A DNA stretch of 64,000 bases from Narthecium ossifragum (taxonomy: Eukaryota > Streptophyta > Magnoliopsida > Dioscoreales > Nartheciaceae), in NCBI GenBank assembly GCA_963920575.1, contig OY986966.1, forward strand, positions 27,371,717 through 27,435,716, read 5' to 3'. The stretch's first letter is position 1. Every line of letters starts with the position of its first letter. The notes below the pieces were generated by a model that ran no database searches, had not been told where the DNA came from, and saw nothing but the letters and a program-made list of their open reading frames with translations. Positions 54,501-64,000 of the stretch are shown piece by piece. The position numbers were made by a program, and so were the translations under genes.

Positions 54501-54663
54501 TCCCTAGTTTGGTATGAGCTAGAGAGGGATATCTCCATTTCTATCATAAATATAAAAAAATAATTATTATTAATTTATTTATATTATATTTACCACCGAT
54601 ACTCTATTTTTTTCTATCATTATTTCTTAATTTCATTTTTTCTAACCCCGTATTGACTGGGGC
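54501..54663. mobile_element. Tourist-like MITE, 163 bp
   Basis: The left end TCCCTAGTTTGGTATGAGCT and the complement of the right end (GCCCCAGTCAATACGGGGT) are related inverted repeats, flanked by TTA (54498-54500 and 54664-54666). It is related to 16530-16733. Confidence 0.6.
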
Positions 54664-54669
54664 TTATTC

Positions 54670-55590
54670 TCCTATCTTTTACTAACACATAGAGATTATC
54701 CATGTTCTGACAATTTTTGAAGTAAAAACAATTAGCTTAAGCACTCAATGAACTTATTAATCATAGATATTATATTGGAATACGATTATGATTTATGTAT
54801 TTTTATTTTAGTCTACAGTCAGAAATCATTTTTAATTCAACTTGTAGCAACATGGGAGTCTGGCAATTAATTATTGCCAATAATAAAAGAAAGCGAGTTG
54901 TTAAAATAGAACCAAATCATGCCTACTTCTCGCCGCATTAAATTACATGCATGTGATTGGTTGCCGCGTCGCCAGCTACAGCTGTAGCGTGTCCTATACC
55001 AATAGTAGACACGTTCCTTTTAAATCGGATATTATTTTTTTAATTTTCAAATGAACGGTTAAAATAACAGCCCCTTTAATATGAGATATTATTTTTAAAA
55101 AAGAACTTCAAACATACGGTTTTAAAATGTGACTAACTGAAATATGGCCAATTGAACTCTCTAATAACTACTCATTCTAAATTTTCAAACAAATGGTTTT
55201 AATAACTGCCGTCACTCTAAATATATGGCTAACCAAACTCTCTAATTTAATTTTTAAATTAAATTAAATAATAACTTGATTATCCACATAGGATAAACTA
55301 TGAATAACCCAGGTAATCTTATATGATAATAAATAACTAACTCGACCAATTTTAATACGAAACAAATGAATGAGCTTACATGCCCAATTGGACGGTCATG
55401 TTAGTCTTGTTTTACTTTCAAGGTCATGTTTGATTTGCTGCTGAACAACACTACTTCATCGAATGATAGAAGCTGATTTGTCAAATCATGCTATGTAGCA
55501 TCAAGGTGCTTCAAACACACTCTTGGTACTGATCGTTCACAAAGCGTGTCATTAAAATATTGTAAACACAATTAAATATTAAATTTATAA
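54670..55590. other. AT-rich gene-free DNA
   Basis: Internal similarities exist (AAATTTTCAAA.(A/G)AACGGTT words at about 55038 and 55177), but no element border or gene is recognised. Confidence 0.35.
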
Positions 55591-55599
55591 TCCTTATTC

Positions 55600-56980
55600 G
55601 ATCACTACACTACTAGGTAGAAATAGCGGTGAAGTTTGGAATCGATCAACAGGGAAAATGTTGACAGAGATGATATCAATTCTCTTAACCCTAAAGCTAA
55701 GAAAAAAAAATTAAAAATAGAATAGAGTAATCTAAACTAATAAAGAAAAGAAATAAAAGGTTGATCAATTTGAATCAATGGAGTAGTTACTTAGAAATTA
55801 CTTAATCCGCCCTAGTTTCATTATTAGTCTTCTCTAGTTATCAACTCGTTTCATTCTCTCAACATTATGAATCATATGCCTACAATCTCATATGAATCCC
55901 TAAGGAAAGTTAATGTTCCCAACGGCATAACCTATCTTTACTTGTCATGGATTGTCTTTGGTCCTATGATTACCTTAAATTATACTACTCCTAATAACCT
56001 TGACAAAGCCTATCTTCACGTAGCATAAATTTTCTCAAAGGCAAACTAATAACTTAATGAAAACCATCTCATAAATCTCTACAATCAATCACAGAAATCA
56101 TGTAGAACTGAAAGGACGTCAAGGGAACTCTGTTCCTTCAACTCTATTAACAATAAAACCATATTTATGAGATAATGCATCGAGAAGTTCACGAGAATCA
56201 AATTAAAGAAAGACCAAAACTACACTAGGGTTTCATGATATTCCTAAATACAAGAAGTTAGCCACTCATCTTATGGATGAAAGTCATCGGGTTGGAATAT
56301 GAACCTGTCACCATCTGCATCCTCGTCATCTTCTCCTTCATTCTTCAAAAGTTGTCCAAAAGATGAGAAATTCGGATCGAATAACCCTATTTATAGGAGA
56401 ACTTTCGAAATTAGAGTTAGAGTTGAGTTAGATTTCAATCACAACTCAGATTTTTTGAATTAATTATGACAGTCTTACTCCGTGTGCAACTGAGCCCAAT
56501 CAATTCGGAATATGAAATCCTATCTAGCACAAACGTTGTATATTATGAAGTCCTCCATCATATCCCGAAGATTTCATAATATTTGGATTTATCCAGAATA
56601 TTTGACGAATATTCTTCTGAGCATCGACGGACTAGTTTTCCAGCAGCCATATATATTTATCTTCTTAAAAAATGGTATCAATCCATTAGGAGTCTCGCAA
56701 AATGTCCAACATGAACGTTGTAGCTCTTGAAGTCTTCTATCACATAATAATTTTCTAGAATAGTTGGACGTATACAAAATGTTTGGAGAATATTCTCCTG
56801 ACAGGCGACGAAGCAGTCTTTATGCATAAATTCATCTTTTTAGTCGAAAATCTTGTATTTATTCTCAAATCATGATTAAACCTGAACTAGCAAGTTATTA
56901 AATATAACTACTCTAGGCTTAACAAATGTAATTTAAGGAATTTAATTATGAATATTTAGTGACTCATCAGGTACTATTGC
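55600..56980 (-). mobile_element. Probable LTR-retrotransposon remnant
   Basis: The sequence has the wording of plant LTR/UTR relics. ACGTTGTA(T/G).T.(A/T)TGAAGTC.TC recurs at about 56533 and 56714 (183-bp period), each followed by TTTGGA/TTGGACG..T.CA.AAT(A/G)TTTG and GACGA. No gag-pol frame or complete LTR pair is visible. Orientation and class are tentative. Confidence 0.35.
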
Positions 56981-57581
56981 AAATGCGTAAGGCTTGTTGC
57001 AGTATAGAAAGCGCTCGTACCATAAAAGGTGTATCACTCGATGCAAGGAAACCTAGCTCTTAATCTGGCCCAACACATGGCCCTGAATTGTTCCAATCAA
57101 ACCATTTATTGGATAATAGTTAAGTTTAAATCGACTCCATCAAATTGTAGATCCAAATTAAACCAATCAAAACCATCCAATGCTCTATGCTTCTTCTTCG
57201 CCGTGGAAAAATGCCAATTGCCTACTACATGCCGGTGCTTTCAAGTGATCGTGCCAATTTGGTCTTTGAGAAGGTTGTAGACATTGTCTCGTCTCCGGCG
57301 AGATCGATCTCTTAGTTAGTAAGTGTTACTCTAGCCACTTGATCCAAAAGCTTAAGTCATCATACTTATAGTCCAACATACCTCATTGTTTGTGGCATGG
57401 TCTTCACATATAAATATTGAAAGGGCCCATGAGTAGGCCGTACCGGGCTGTAGCCCGAGCAGCACAAGCATGTTCCTAAATGAGGTTTACCGGTTTAGGT
57501 CTAGCCCACTTAAAACAAAAGTCTAACCCATTTAAGAGATAAGTCCAACCCAGCCTAACAATGTTACTTAATACAAAATGA

Positions 57582-57607
<26 letters not shown>
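57582..57607. repeat. (AG)13 microsatellite
   Basis: A pure AG run followed by GGGAGAGGGAGTGTGTGTG. Confidence 0.9.
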
Positions 57608-57617
<10 letters not shown>

Positions 57618-57721
57618 TGTGTGTGCGTGTGCAAGCTTTGAGATTGCACCATCAATTTCATTTTTTTGGCCGCGAGTGCTAGCTTCGAGAGAGCCATTGT
57701 TGGAGGTAAGGGTTTGGTTGG

Positions 57722-57885
57722 TTTTACTCACCCATAACATATTCAATACTTTATTTCTATGAAAGTTCTCCAATTTTTTTCATTTTTCTTTCTTTCTTAT
57801 AGACTGATTTTACACACCCATAGCCTATTCGATACTTTATTTCTATGAAAAGTTCTTCAAATTTTCCATTTTTTTCCCTTTCTTG
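57722..57885. repeat. Tandem duplication, ~83-bp period
   Basis: Two copies share CACCCATA(A/G)C(A/C)TATTC(A/G)ATACTTTATTTCTATGAAA..GTTCT and a T-rich end. Confidence 0.75.
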
Positions 57886-57924
57886 TATGCATTCTCTTTG
57901 ACCTAAAAAGAGGTAAAAGAAAGC

Positions 57925-58240
57925 ATGATTGCGCCCAAAAAGCTCAAGGTCTCACTAATCTTGAAGAGGAAACTGCTTTCGAGGTCCTTATTCTTCTATA
58001 TCCTCTCTCTCTCTCTCTCTGTGCAGGACCCTGATCTATATGCTGATTGTTCTTGCCGAGCCTCTCAACAAGGCTAGGACCCTGATTTATCCACCAGTGA
58101 AAGGACCATCCAAACTTGAAGATAACTTACTGGCTAGCTGAGATTGTGGATAAGGAATACAAAAGGCTTGTGCAGAAGTCCATAATTTAGAAACACGAGG
58201 AGCACGAAAGACAGATGCTTGAGATGGTACTCTACAATGT
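57925..58240 (+). pseudogene. Gene fragment with in-frame stops, origin unknown
   Basis: Several stretches read like decayed protein: 'IAPKKLKVSLILKRKLLS', then 'AEPLNKARTLIYPPVKGPSK', then 'EIVDKEYKRLVQKSII', a stop, then 'KHEEHERQMLEM'. Stops and frame changes interrupt it, and a (CT)9 run separates the first two parts. I do not recognise the parent gene. The charged, helix-like end resembles a coiled region. Confidence 0.35.
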
Positions 58241-58604
58241 CTTTTCTCACAAATACATTTTTTGTTTTCTTGATTGTCAAATTGGTTGGAATCTAACTAT
58301 TGACATAACATTTGGAAGGAACTTGAGGAAGAATCAAACATCCATACTGATTTCGGAAGAATCAAACAACCATACTGATTTCTACTACTTTAGATAGCAT
58401 CATGGTCCTTTTCCTTCTATGATGTAGGTTTTTTTGAATACATCTGAAGCATCTTTTGAATACCAAAATGACGTTATTTTTTATTTTCAATGTTAGACTA
58501 TTTGGAACTTTAATGGAATTTGTGTTTCGTCAAAAGAATAGCTCTTATTGCTATTAAATTTCGTGGAACGAAAGCAACGACCGGTACGGGAGGACTTCAA
58601 ATCC

Positions 58605-59820
58605 TGAATCTGCCCCTAGAATTGGATAGGTCCGGTCAACATGTTATCGTCAAAATCTAGATGCAACAGATTTCTAAGCATTCCTAGCTCTTGATCGAGG
58701 AATAGGACCTGAAAGATGATTGCTATAGAGAGCCAGCTTAATTTGTTAGGTTGGTCAGATTGCCTAAGGATGCAGGGATGTATCCGGTGAGATTGTTTTC
58801 ATAGAGGTGTAGCACAGGTAGAGCGGTGAGATTTCCAAGGTCATGAGGAATGGTGCCAGAGATTTGGTTCCCACCAGCCGACAAGATGCTAAGCTTTGTC
58901 AAGCTGCATGGCCAGTGAGGGAGGTATTGGCCCCAAAGATTAATTGTTGTATTGGAGTGAGTCTGGCGCAGCGTAAACGTGAAAAGCCTCTTGTCGGGAG
59001 AGACGATTGACCTCCTTATGGGAGAAAGAATCAGACTTCTCAAAGAAGGAGAAGACCACCGAAATTTTTTACTAAATCAAAAGGTGCCATGATTACAAAT
59101 CCTAATATTCCTTTTATAGGATAAGGAGAAACCAACTTACACTTGGACTCAAAACAAGAATTAAACTCAAACCCAATAACTAATGAAGCAATTCGTACGG
59201 AGAAAACTCGGGCTCGTCGAGCCGGTCGAAACGGCTGGTCACACGCCCCGATCGGACATCGGGGTCGAAAGTTATGCTCATCCGACGGTCACGGTCGTAC
59301 GGAGATCTGAGTCGGACGGATGGAGTTTGAACGCGACCGTATCATTTAGGGAGTCACTCCGGATCGGACTCAGCCAGGTCTGGATCTGGATTTGATCCTG
59401 CATCCGAGTCGTAGGTCGTTTACATTGACTGGGTAGAGAGCTGACCTCTGATGGATGGGACGCTGCCGTTTAGTCGATTGGAGGAGAGATCAATGACAAC
59501 GAGCGATGGGAAGGCCGAGTAGTTGAACCGAATGGAGACCTCCGACAAGGCCGAGTCCAGAGAGAGTAATATTGTTGGTTATGCATGGCTTTCACCCGGC
59601 GTGGATCACTGGAGGAAATCCTGGTCCAGTTGCATGGATTAGTTCGGAACCTCCATGATTGGAGGGGCGCTGCTGGCTTTGTACTTTGTAGAGTGGATTT
59701 CCAGTACTGGAGGAGAGCCTTGCTCTGGGATCTCAAAAGCGAAGCACCATTACCATCCGCTGGAAGTATAAGCAACGAGGAGGTTCACAGTACTTATTAG
59801 TAAGAGAAAGGATTGGAAGA
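58605..59820 (-). pseudogene. LRR receptor-like kinase pseudogene (N-terminal part)
   Basis: The minus strand encodes the start of a plant LRR receptor kinase ectodomain in several frames. There is a decayed signal peptide near 59800-59775. The LRR N-terminal cap follows ('SKALLQYWKSTLQS', 'LQSWRFRTNPCNWT'), then a first repeat in another frame ('FPSLVVIDLSSNRLNGSVPS', about 59500-59460). After an interruption come 'LSILSAGGNQISGTIPHDLG' and 'LHLYENNLTGYIPASLGNLT' (58900-58745), then 'LALYSNHLSGPIP' and 'LHLDFDDNMLTGPI' after further shifts. No transmembrane or kinase part follows. At least four frame breaks and an insertion make it non-functional. Confidence 0.75.
59045..59458. other. Segment interrupting the LRR pseudogene
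   Basis: About 410 bases without LRR sequence separate the first repeat from the later ones. The part 59185-59420 is CpG-rich (TCGGAC, GTCGAAA, GGTCACGGTCGTACGG words), unlike the pseudogene. It looks like an inserted element piece, but no terminal repeats were found. Confidence 0.35.
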
Positions 59821-60650
59821 GTAGTAGTACTCCATGACCATGAAGCTAAATTAATGTGCTCTATCTAGATGTCGTCCTTGCTAATTAAGTTGCAATAGAG
59901 GTGGGTGATGTTAGCAATTATACTGTCATGCTAGATCTTCTACACTATATTCACGTAAAGCAATAATATAATGCGAAAATAAATCATACATTCCGTCATC
60001 GTGTATATAATACGATGACTCCGTTCACCGTTGTACCGCCTACTCAAGACGGTAGACGATGGGATCCTTTAGGCTTAAACCGTGAGCAGAGAAAGGGACC
60101 AGGGCCTCATATATATAGAAGTGAAAGTGTCCAACCATCATAGGACTAGAACTCTAATTGAGGTTAAACTCCATCATCTGAGTGGGAATAGGACTCTGAT
60201 TAATTGGACTCTTTTAGTAGAATTAGGACTTGACTCAAGAGTTAAACATACTCAAGTTATAATTAGATCACACTAAAGAGTTAAATTCAACAGGTGATGC
60301 ATGCATGACACTTACCGAGTGGAGGGAGGGAGGTTTGAAACCATGACCTCTACTCTTATGCCATGCTAATAATATAGGAGATGGTGGTGGTGTTATGATA
60401 CACCATCTATATTTATATCTCGTTCTTGTAATAGTTTGGAATGGTTTGGCAAGGCTGTGAAGTAGTGATTTCTTCTTCAGTTCTATTACCTCTCTCAAGT
60501 TGTCGAAAAAAAGAAACAAAAAGTCCAATTGGGTATAATATTCTCCACAGTGGATCCGAATCTCCCTGTATTGGGCCGTCTCCGGATTCGGATGCAGTTG
60601 ACAAAACCCGTTGTCGCCCGTTAACGAGAACGGAGGACCCGCGCGCGTGA
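59821..60650. other. Gene-free DNA
   Basis: AT-rich spacer between the LRR pseudogene and the exonuclease promoter. Nothing is recognised. Confidence 0.4.
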
Positions 60651-60659
60651 TCCGAGAAA

Positions 60660-61988
60660 GGCGTGTCCACGAGGGGCCATCACCATCTCCGCTTCGCTCC
60701 TCGCCACTCTCGTCCCTTTTCTCCACCATTCCTTGCGTAACGGCTCCTCTAACTTCTTTTTAGTCTTTCGAAAGCTTAAGACTTGAGAACTCTCTCATTG
60801 TTCTCCCGATCTCGATCGATTTGTTTGTCATCCAGTTCCACCAGGTATTGCCTTTTCCTATCCATTTTCTCCCCCAATGTTGTGTGATTTGTTGCTCTCT
60901 TTTGATGCGATTTACGTTATTCCTGGATTCGAGTGAGGTATAGGGGTCGCTGATTACAGTGGTATGGTAAAGGTTTAAGCTTTGAAGTTTTCGCAAGCAC
61001 GATGCTGGGTACATTGTTGGGAGATGTTCTTGTTCGAGTTGGTGTTCTTGTTTTGCTTGATTGTTGGTTTTCTTTTATTTTCCCGTTGTATAAGTGGATC
61101 TGATGATACCCATGAGGCATTTTTTTAGTTGCGTGTGTTGGTATCCTAGTGAGGAACGTGGAAATGGGGGAAAGAGGAGATCTTTCCTCGTTGGGGAATT
61201 TCGCCGAGCACGAGATGGTGTATTCAGTTGGCATCTTTCTGTTCTTGTTGGTGGACTTAATTGAATGTATTCTAGAGTTTTATGGTCGTTTTAGGAGTTC
61301 TGGTTGTATATATGAGTGAATGCTAGCTCGTTGTGTGTTGCCTCACGACTGTTAGATTTTGATATGTTAAAAAGCACAACACTTCCATTGAGTAATTCTC
61401 GAAGCATGGAATGGTTTACTATGAGTGGCCTTCTTTTTCTTAAATTTCTGACCTCTGTGCATTTTAGGGATATTATCTCAAAACCGTAGAGAGATTTTGC
61501 TTCATGTTAAATTGCGAGCATGACATGCTGGAATGTAGACCCACATGCAGTTCTTGTCATTCAGGATTTTTCAAGCATGAAGGAGTATAGATCATGGCAC
61601 ATTAGAACATTGTGTAACATGAGCTCTCATGTCAAATGTGTTCTGTTCCTTACTGTAATATAATTATGATGTATACGAAGGACCGAAGCATTGTGTTTGC
61701 TCCTTTTCCTTGGCATTTGGGCTTATGCTCCAAATTTGGACCCTCGTTTTTCATCCTTGCTATCATTATCTTTTGTGAAAATAAAATGACGAGATTTCTA
61801 TGGTTGGCCAGTTGACTTGATTTGCTGAGCTTTGTTTATTATTAGAATCAATGCTTTTAATGCGGAATATATTCCCATTGGAACCTTATGCTGATTTCCC
61901 CTTGATTTATGCAGAAACAGGTGAAAATAGCTTCGTTTGCTTTTCAGAGTTGTTAGTCCTTCGACGCTGAATCTGCTTTATCCGCACA
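60660..61988 (+). promoter_or_regulatory. Promoter, 5' UTR exon and leader intron of the DPD1-type gene
   Basis: A CT-rich leader (60690-60840) ends at a donor (CACCAG|GTATTG, exon end about 60844). A T-rich intron runs to the acceptor TTATGCAG (61907-61914), and the second exon contains the start codon at 61989. The transcription start is not visible. Confidence 0.5.
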
Positions 61989-63847
61989 ATGTCCTTTGCT
62001 GGTATCTGGTCAGGTAACTTTCATCAACTAAGGAATAGTCTTGGGAGCAATTGCAGATTCATGGTGCTCAGGTTGCCGACTGGATGGAGTCCCACAAAGG
62101 TGGCTGATGCTAGAAGTACCACCTTTCGACCCTTGATAACAAAGGTAGAGGCAAGGGATAGGAAGTCTCAAACCAGACCAGGAAATATTAATCTGAATCA
62201 TTTCGAAACAGTTGGACCATCAACAAACATAGATGCAAACAAGTCAAAGCTGTTTGTTCCTGAAGTTGCTCAGAGGGGTGATCTGCGAGAAAATATGCCA
62301 GATCGCATAGTCATAGATCGACCAGCTACATTAATTGTTTTTGATATTGAAACAACAGGTTTTAGTCCTAAAACGGAGAGAATTATTGAGATTGCTTTTC
62401 GGGATCTTATTGGAGGCAAGAATAGTACATTTGAAACGCTTGTCAAGCCTGATAAATTTATACGGAATTCAGAGATTCATGGTATCAGCAATCGCATGGT
62501 CAATAGTCCTGATGTTCCAAGGTATGCTTTTGTGAGTCCCAGAGGATTGGTTTTTTCCCCTGCTTCTGGATGCATATCATGTAGAGATTAGAGATCTCGT
62601 ATGGTAGATATCGATGGTGTCCCTAAACATGGGGTACTGCTGCTGATTTTTTCTCATATTGGAGCTGGATGTCTAAGTTTCCTTGGACACTGGAGTAGCA
62701 CTACTGGGTTTGGTTAAGTAACTAATTCAGGTGCAAAAGAAATACGAGTGTTGTTTATTAAAGAACATTAGTTTCTGTTTTTTTTTATTTAAATCTCCCA
62801 CTTATGTTTTCAAAGCATATAAATTAAAAAAATAATAAAATAACATCACGTTCACATTTGCTGTTTCAAACCTCTTTAGCATGGCAGCTCTTAAAATCAT
62901 ATGCACTGTAAAATTAAAAATCCAGCAGAAAGAAAGAAGTCAATTTTCTCTGGCTGTACTTTTCTTGTTGATATGCATCTTGGCCTAAAGTTACTTGCTT
63001 ATTTAATTTGATTCATATGCTTAAACTATGTGTCCTGGCAGATTTCTTTCATGATCTTATGCTGATCTTTTCAAGGCTTTGTACCTTTGGCAAGTCACCG
63101 CTCCTTTCCTCCTCGTTCTATAGGTTCGGTGAACTAATTCCAATATTAATGCAATTTATATGGAGTCGCCAAAGGGATGGGAAACCCATCGTACTTTTGG
63201 CTCACAATGGACGGAGATTCGATATACCTTTCATCATCAGTGAATTCCAAAGGTGCTCAATGGAGATCCCTGCAGATTGGCTGTTTGTTGACACGCTTCC
63301 TCTTGCCCAAAAATTGGTGAAGCCAGATGGTAGGATTTTATTTTTTTTTCTTTAACTAGCAGCGTGATAATTAGTTGTCTCTCCAACTGTTAATCTACTG
63401 CTCGGTCTGCTATAGCTTTGCAGCAAGCATTTTGCATGTGGAATTGTTTCAATCCGTGAAAACAATATATGTTTATAGACTTGATGTTATGATCTCTGTC
63501 TGTTATCACCCATTTCTCAGTTGCTTTGAAGAAATTAAACTTCCATAGGCTTCCTTGCGTCTTCAATGCCCATTCAAGTTAAAATCTCGGAATCAAAAGC
63601 ATTCATCTAAAGGAGAAGCTTACACCTCATTTTGCTTACAGGAACAAAGCTGGGGTCCTCGACGCTTAAGGCGCTTCGAGAGCATTACGAAATTCCCTTG
63701 GTAGGTCCGGCACACAGAGCCATGCAGGATGCAATTACATTGTCCTATGTCTTCCAAAGAATCACATTTGATCTGAAGTTGAGTACTCCCGACATCATCG
63801 GTAGAGCTTTCCGAGCTTCAGACCTACCTAAAGCTTCCCCGCGATGA
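61989..63847 (+). CDS. DEDDh exonuclease, DPD1 type (organelle DNA degradation)
   Basis: A Mg-dependent 3'-5' exonuclease related to Arabidopsis DPD1, which degrades plastid and mitochondrial DNA, notably in pollen and ageing leaves. The coding exons are 61989-62521, 63124-63329 and 63642-63847: 945 bases, 314 residues, with phases matching across GT-AG introns. The catalytic set is complete: D119 and E121 in 'VFDIETTG', D211 in 'AHNGRRFDIPF', and H271 and D276 in 'HRAMQDA'. The first ~45 residues are Ser/Arg-rich and poor in acids, consistent with an organelle transit peptide. 'VGPAHRAMQDAITLSYVFQRI' is the usual last motif, and the protein ends soon after. No break is seen. Confidence 0.92.
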
Positions 63848-64000
63848 GATACTGCAGTTATCTAACCGACACAGAAGATAGATCTTGCTCACCTGCTAGT
63901 AGTATCAAGCATTGCCGCATTGCTCCATTATTTTCAGTGTGGTTTTGGTCAAACTTCCAATGCCACTGATTCTATTAAATTCAGCTGTGGTGTATCATTA
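63848..64000 (+). other. 3' UTR of the DPD1-type gene (to window edge)
   Basis: Non-coding sequence following the TGA at 63845-63847. The polyadenylation site is not identified within the window. Confidence 0.5.

Overview
This is a 64-kb piece of a plant nuclear genome. The evidence is spliced genes with GT-AG introns, plant-only gene families (COBRA-like, GATL, type-B response regulator, DPD1), GA/CT microsatellites and many small DNA transposons. GC-rich single-exon genes in AT-rich intergenic DNA, together with the abundance of Tourist/PIF-type MITEs and Helitrons, suggest a monocot. The species cannot be fixed from the sequence. One 200-base N gap (52165-52364) marks it as a draft assembly.

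Layout. 1-2850: 3' part of an importin-alpha gene (+). 3249-4193: transposon copy carrying a host gene fragment. 4930-5442: small proline-rich, probably GPI-anchored protein (-). 5.5-14.4 kb: gene-free DNA with MITEs, a LINE 3' end, a hAT-like MITE, a Helitron and tandem repeats. 14932-15390: small basic protein of unknown function (+). 15.6-30.2 kb: transposon-dense block with an inverted Helitron partner, a 1.4-kb Mutator-like element housing an 80-bp tandem array, a second copy of the 3.2-kb-region transposon, its short MITE derivatives, and several tandem repeats. 30647-31813: GATL glycosyltransferase (+). 34-40 kb: an old tandem segmental duplication of unknown content, interrupted by a Mutator-like MITE. 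41806-43782: COBRA-like GPI protein (+). 45171-50065: seven-exon type-B response regulator (-), 701 codons, preceded by a uORF whose stop overlaps the start codon. 50.3-60.6 kb: repeats, a probable LTR-type remnant and two pseudogene fragments, one an LRR receptor kinase. 61989-63847: DPD1-type organelle exonuclease (+), three coding exons.

The intact genes are unrelated housekeeping, cell-wall and signalling genes with no operon-like logic. GATL, COBRA-like and the proline-rich protein all bear on the cell wall, but they lie 11-37 kb apart and I see no sign of joint regulation. The most interesting material is the transposon biology. Two PIF/Harbinger-like elements carry the same fragment encoding a DLN-type (EAR) repressor motif. 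One of them holds a Mutator-like MITE with a perfect 9-bp target duplication, and the other keeps the empty site. Two terminally intact mini-Helitrons sit in inverted orientation. A MULE-like element encloses a strictly 80-bp-periodic array of palindromes. I see no clearly new biological system; the findings are candidates for closer study.
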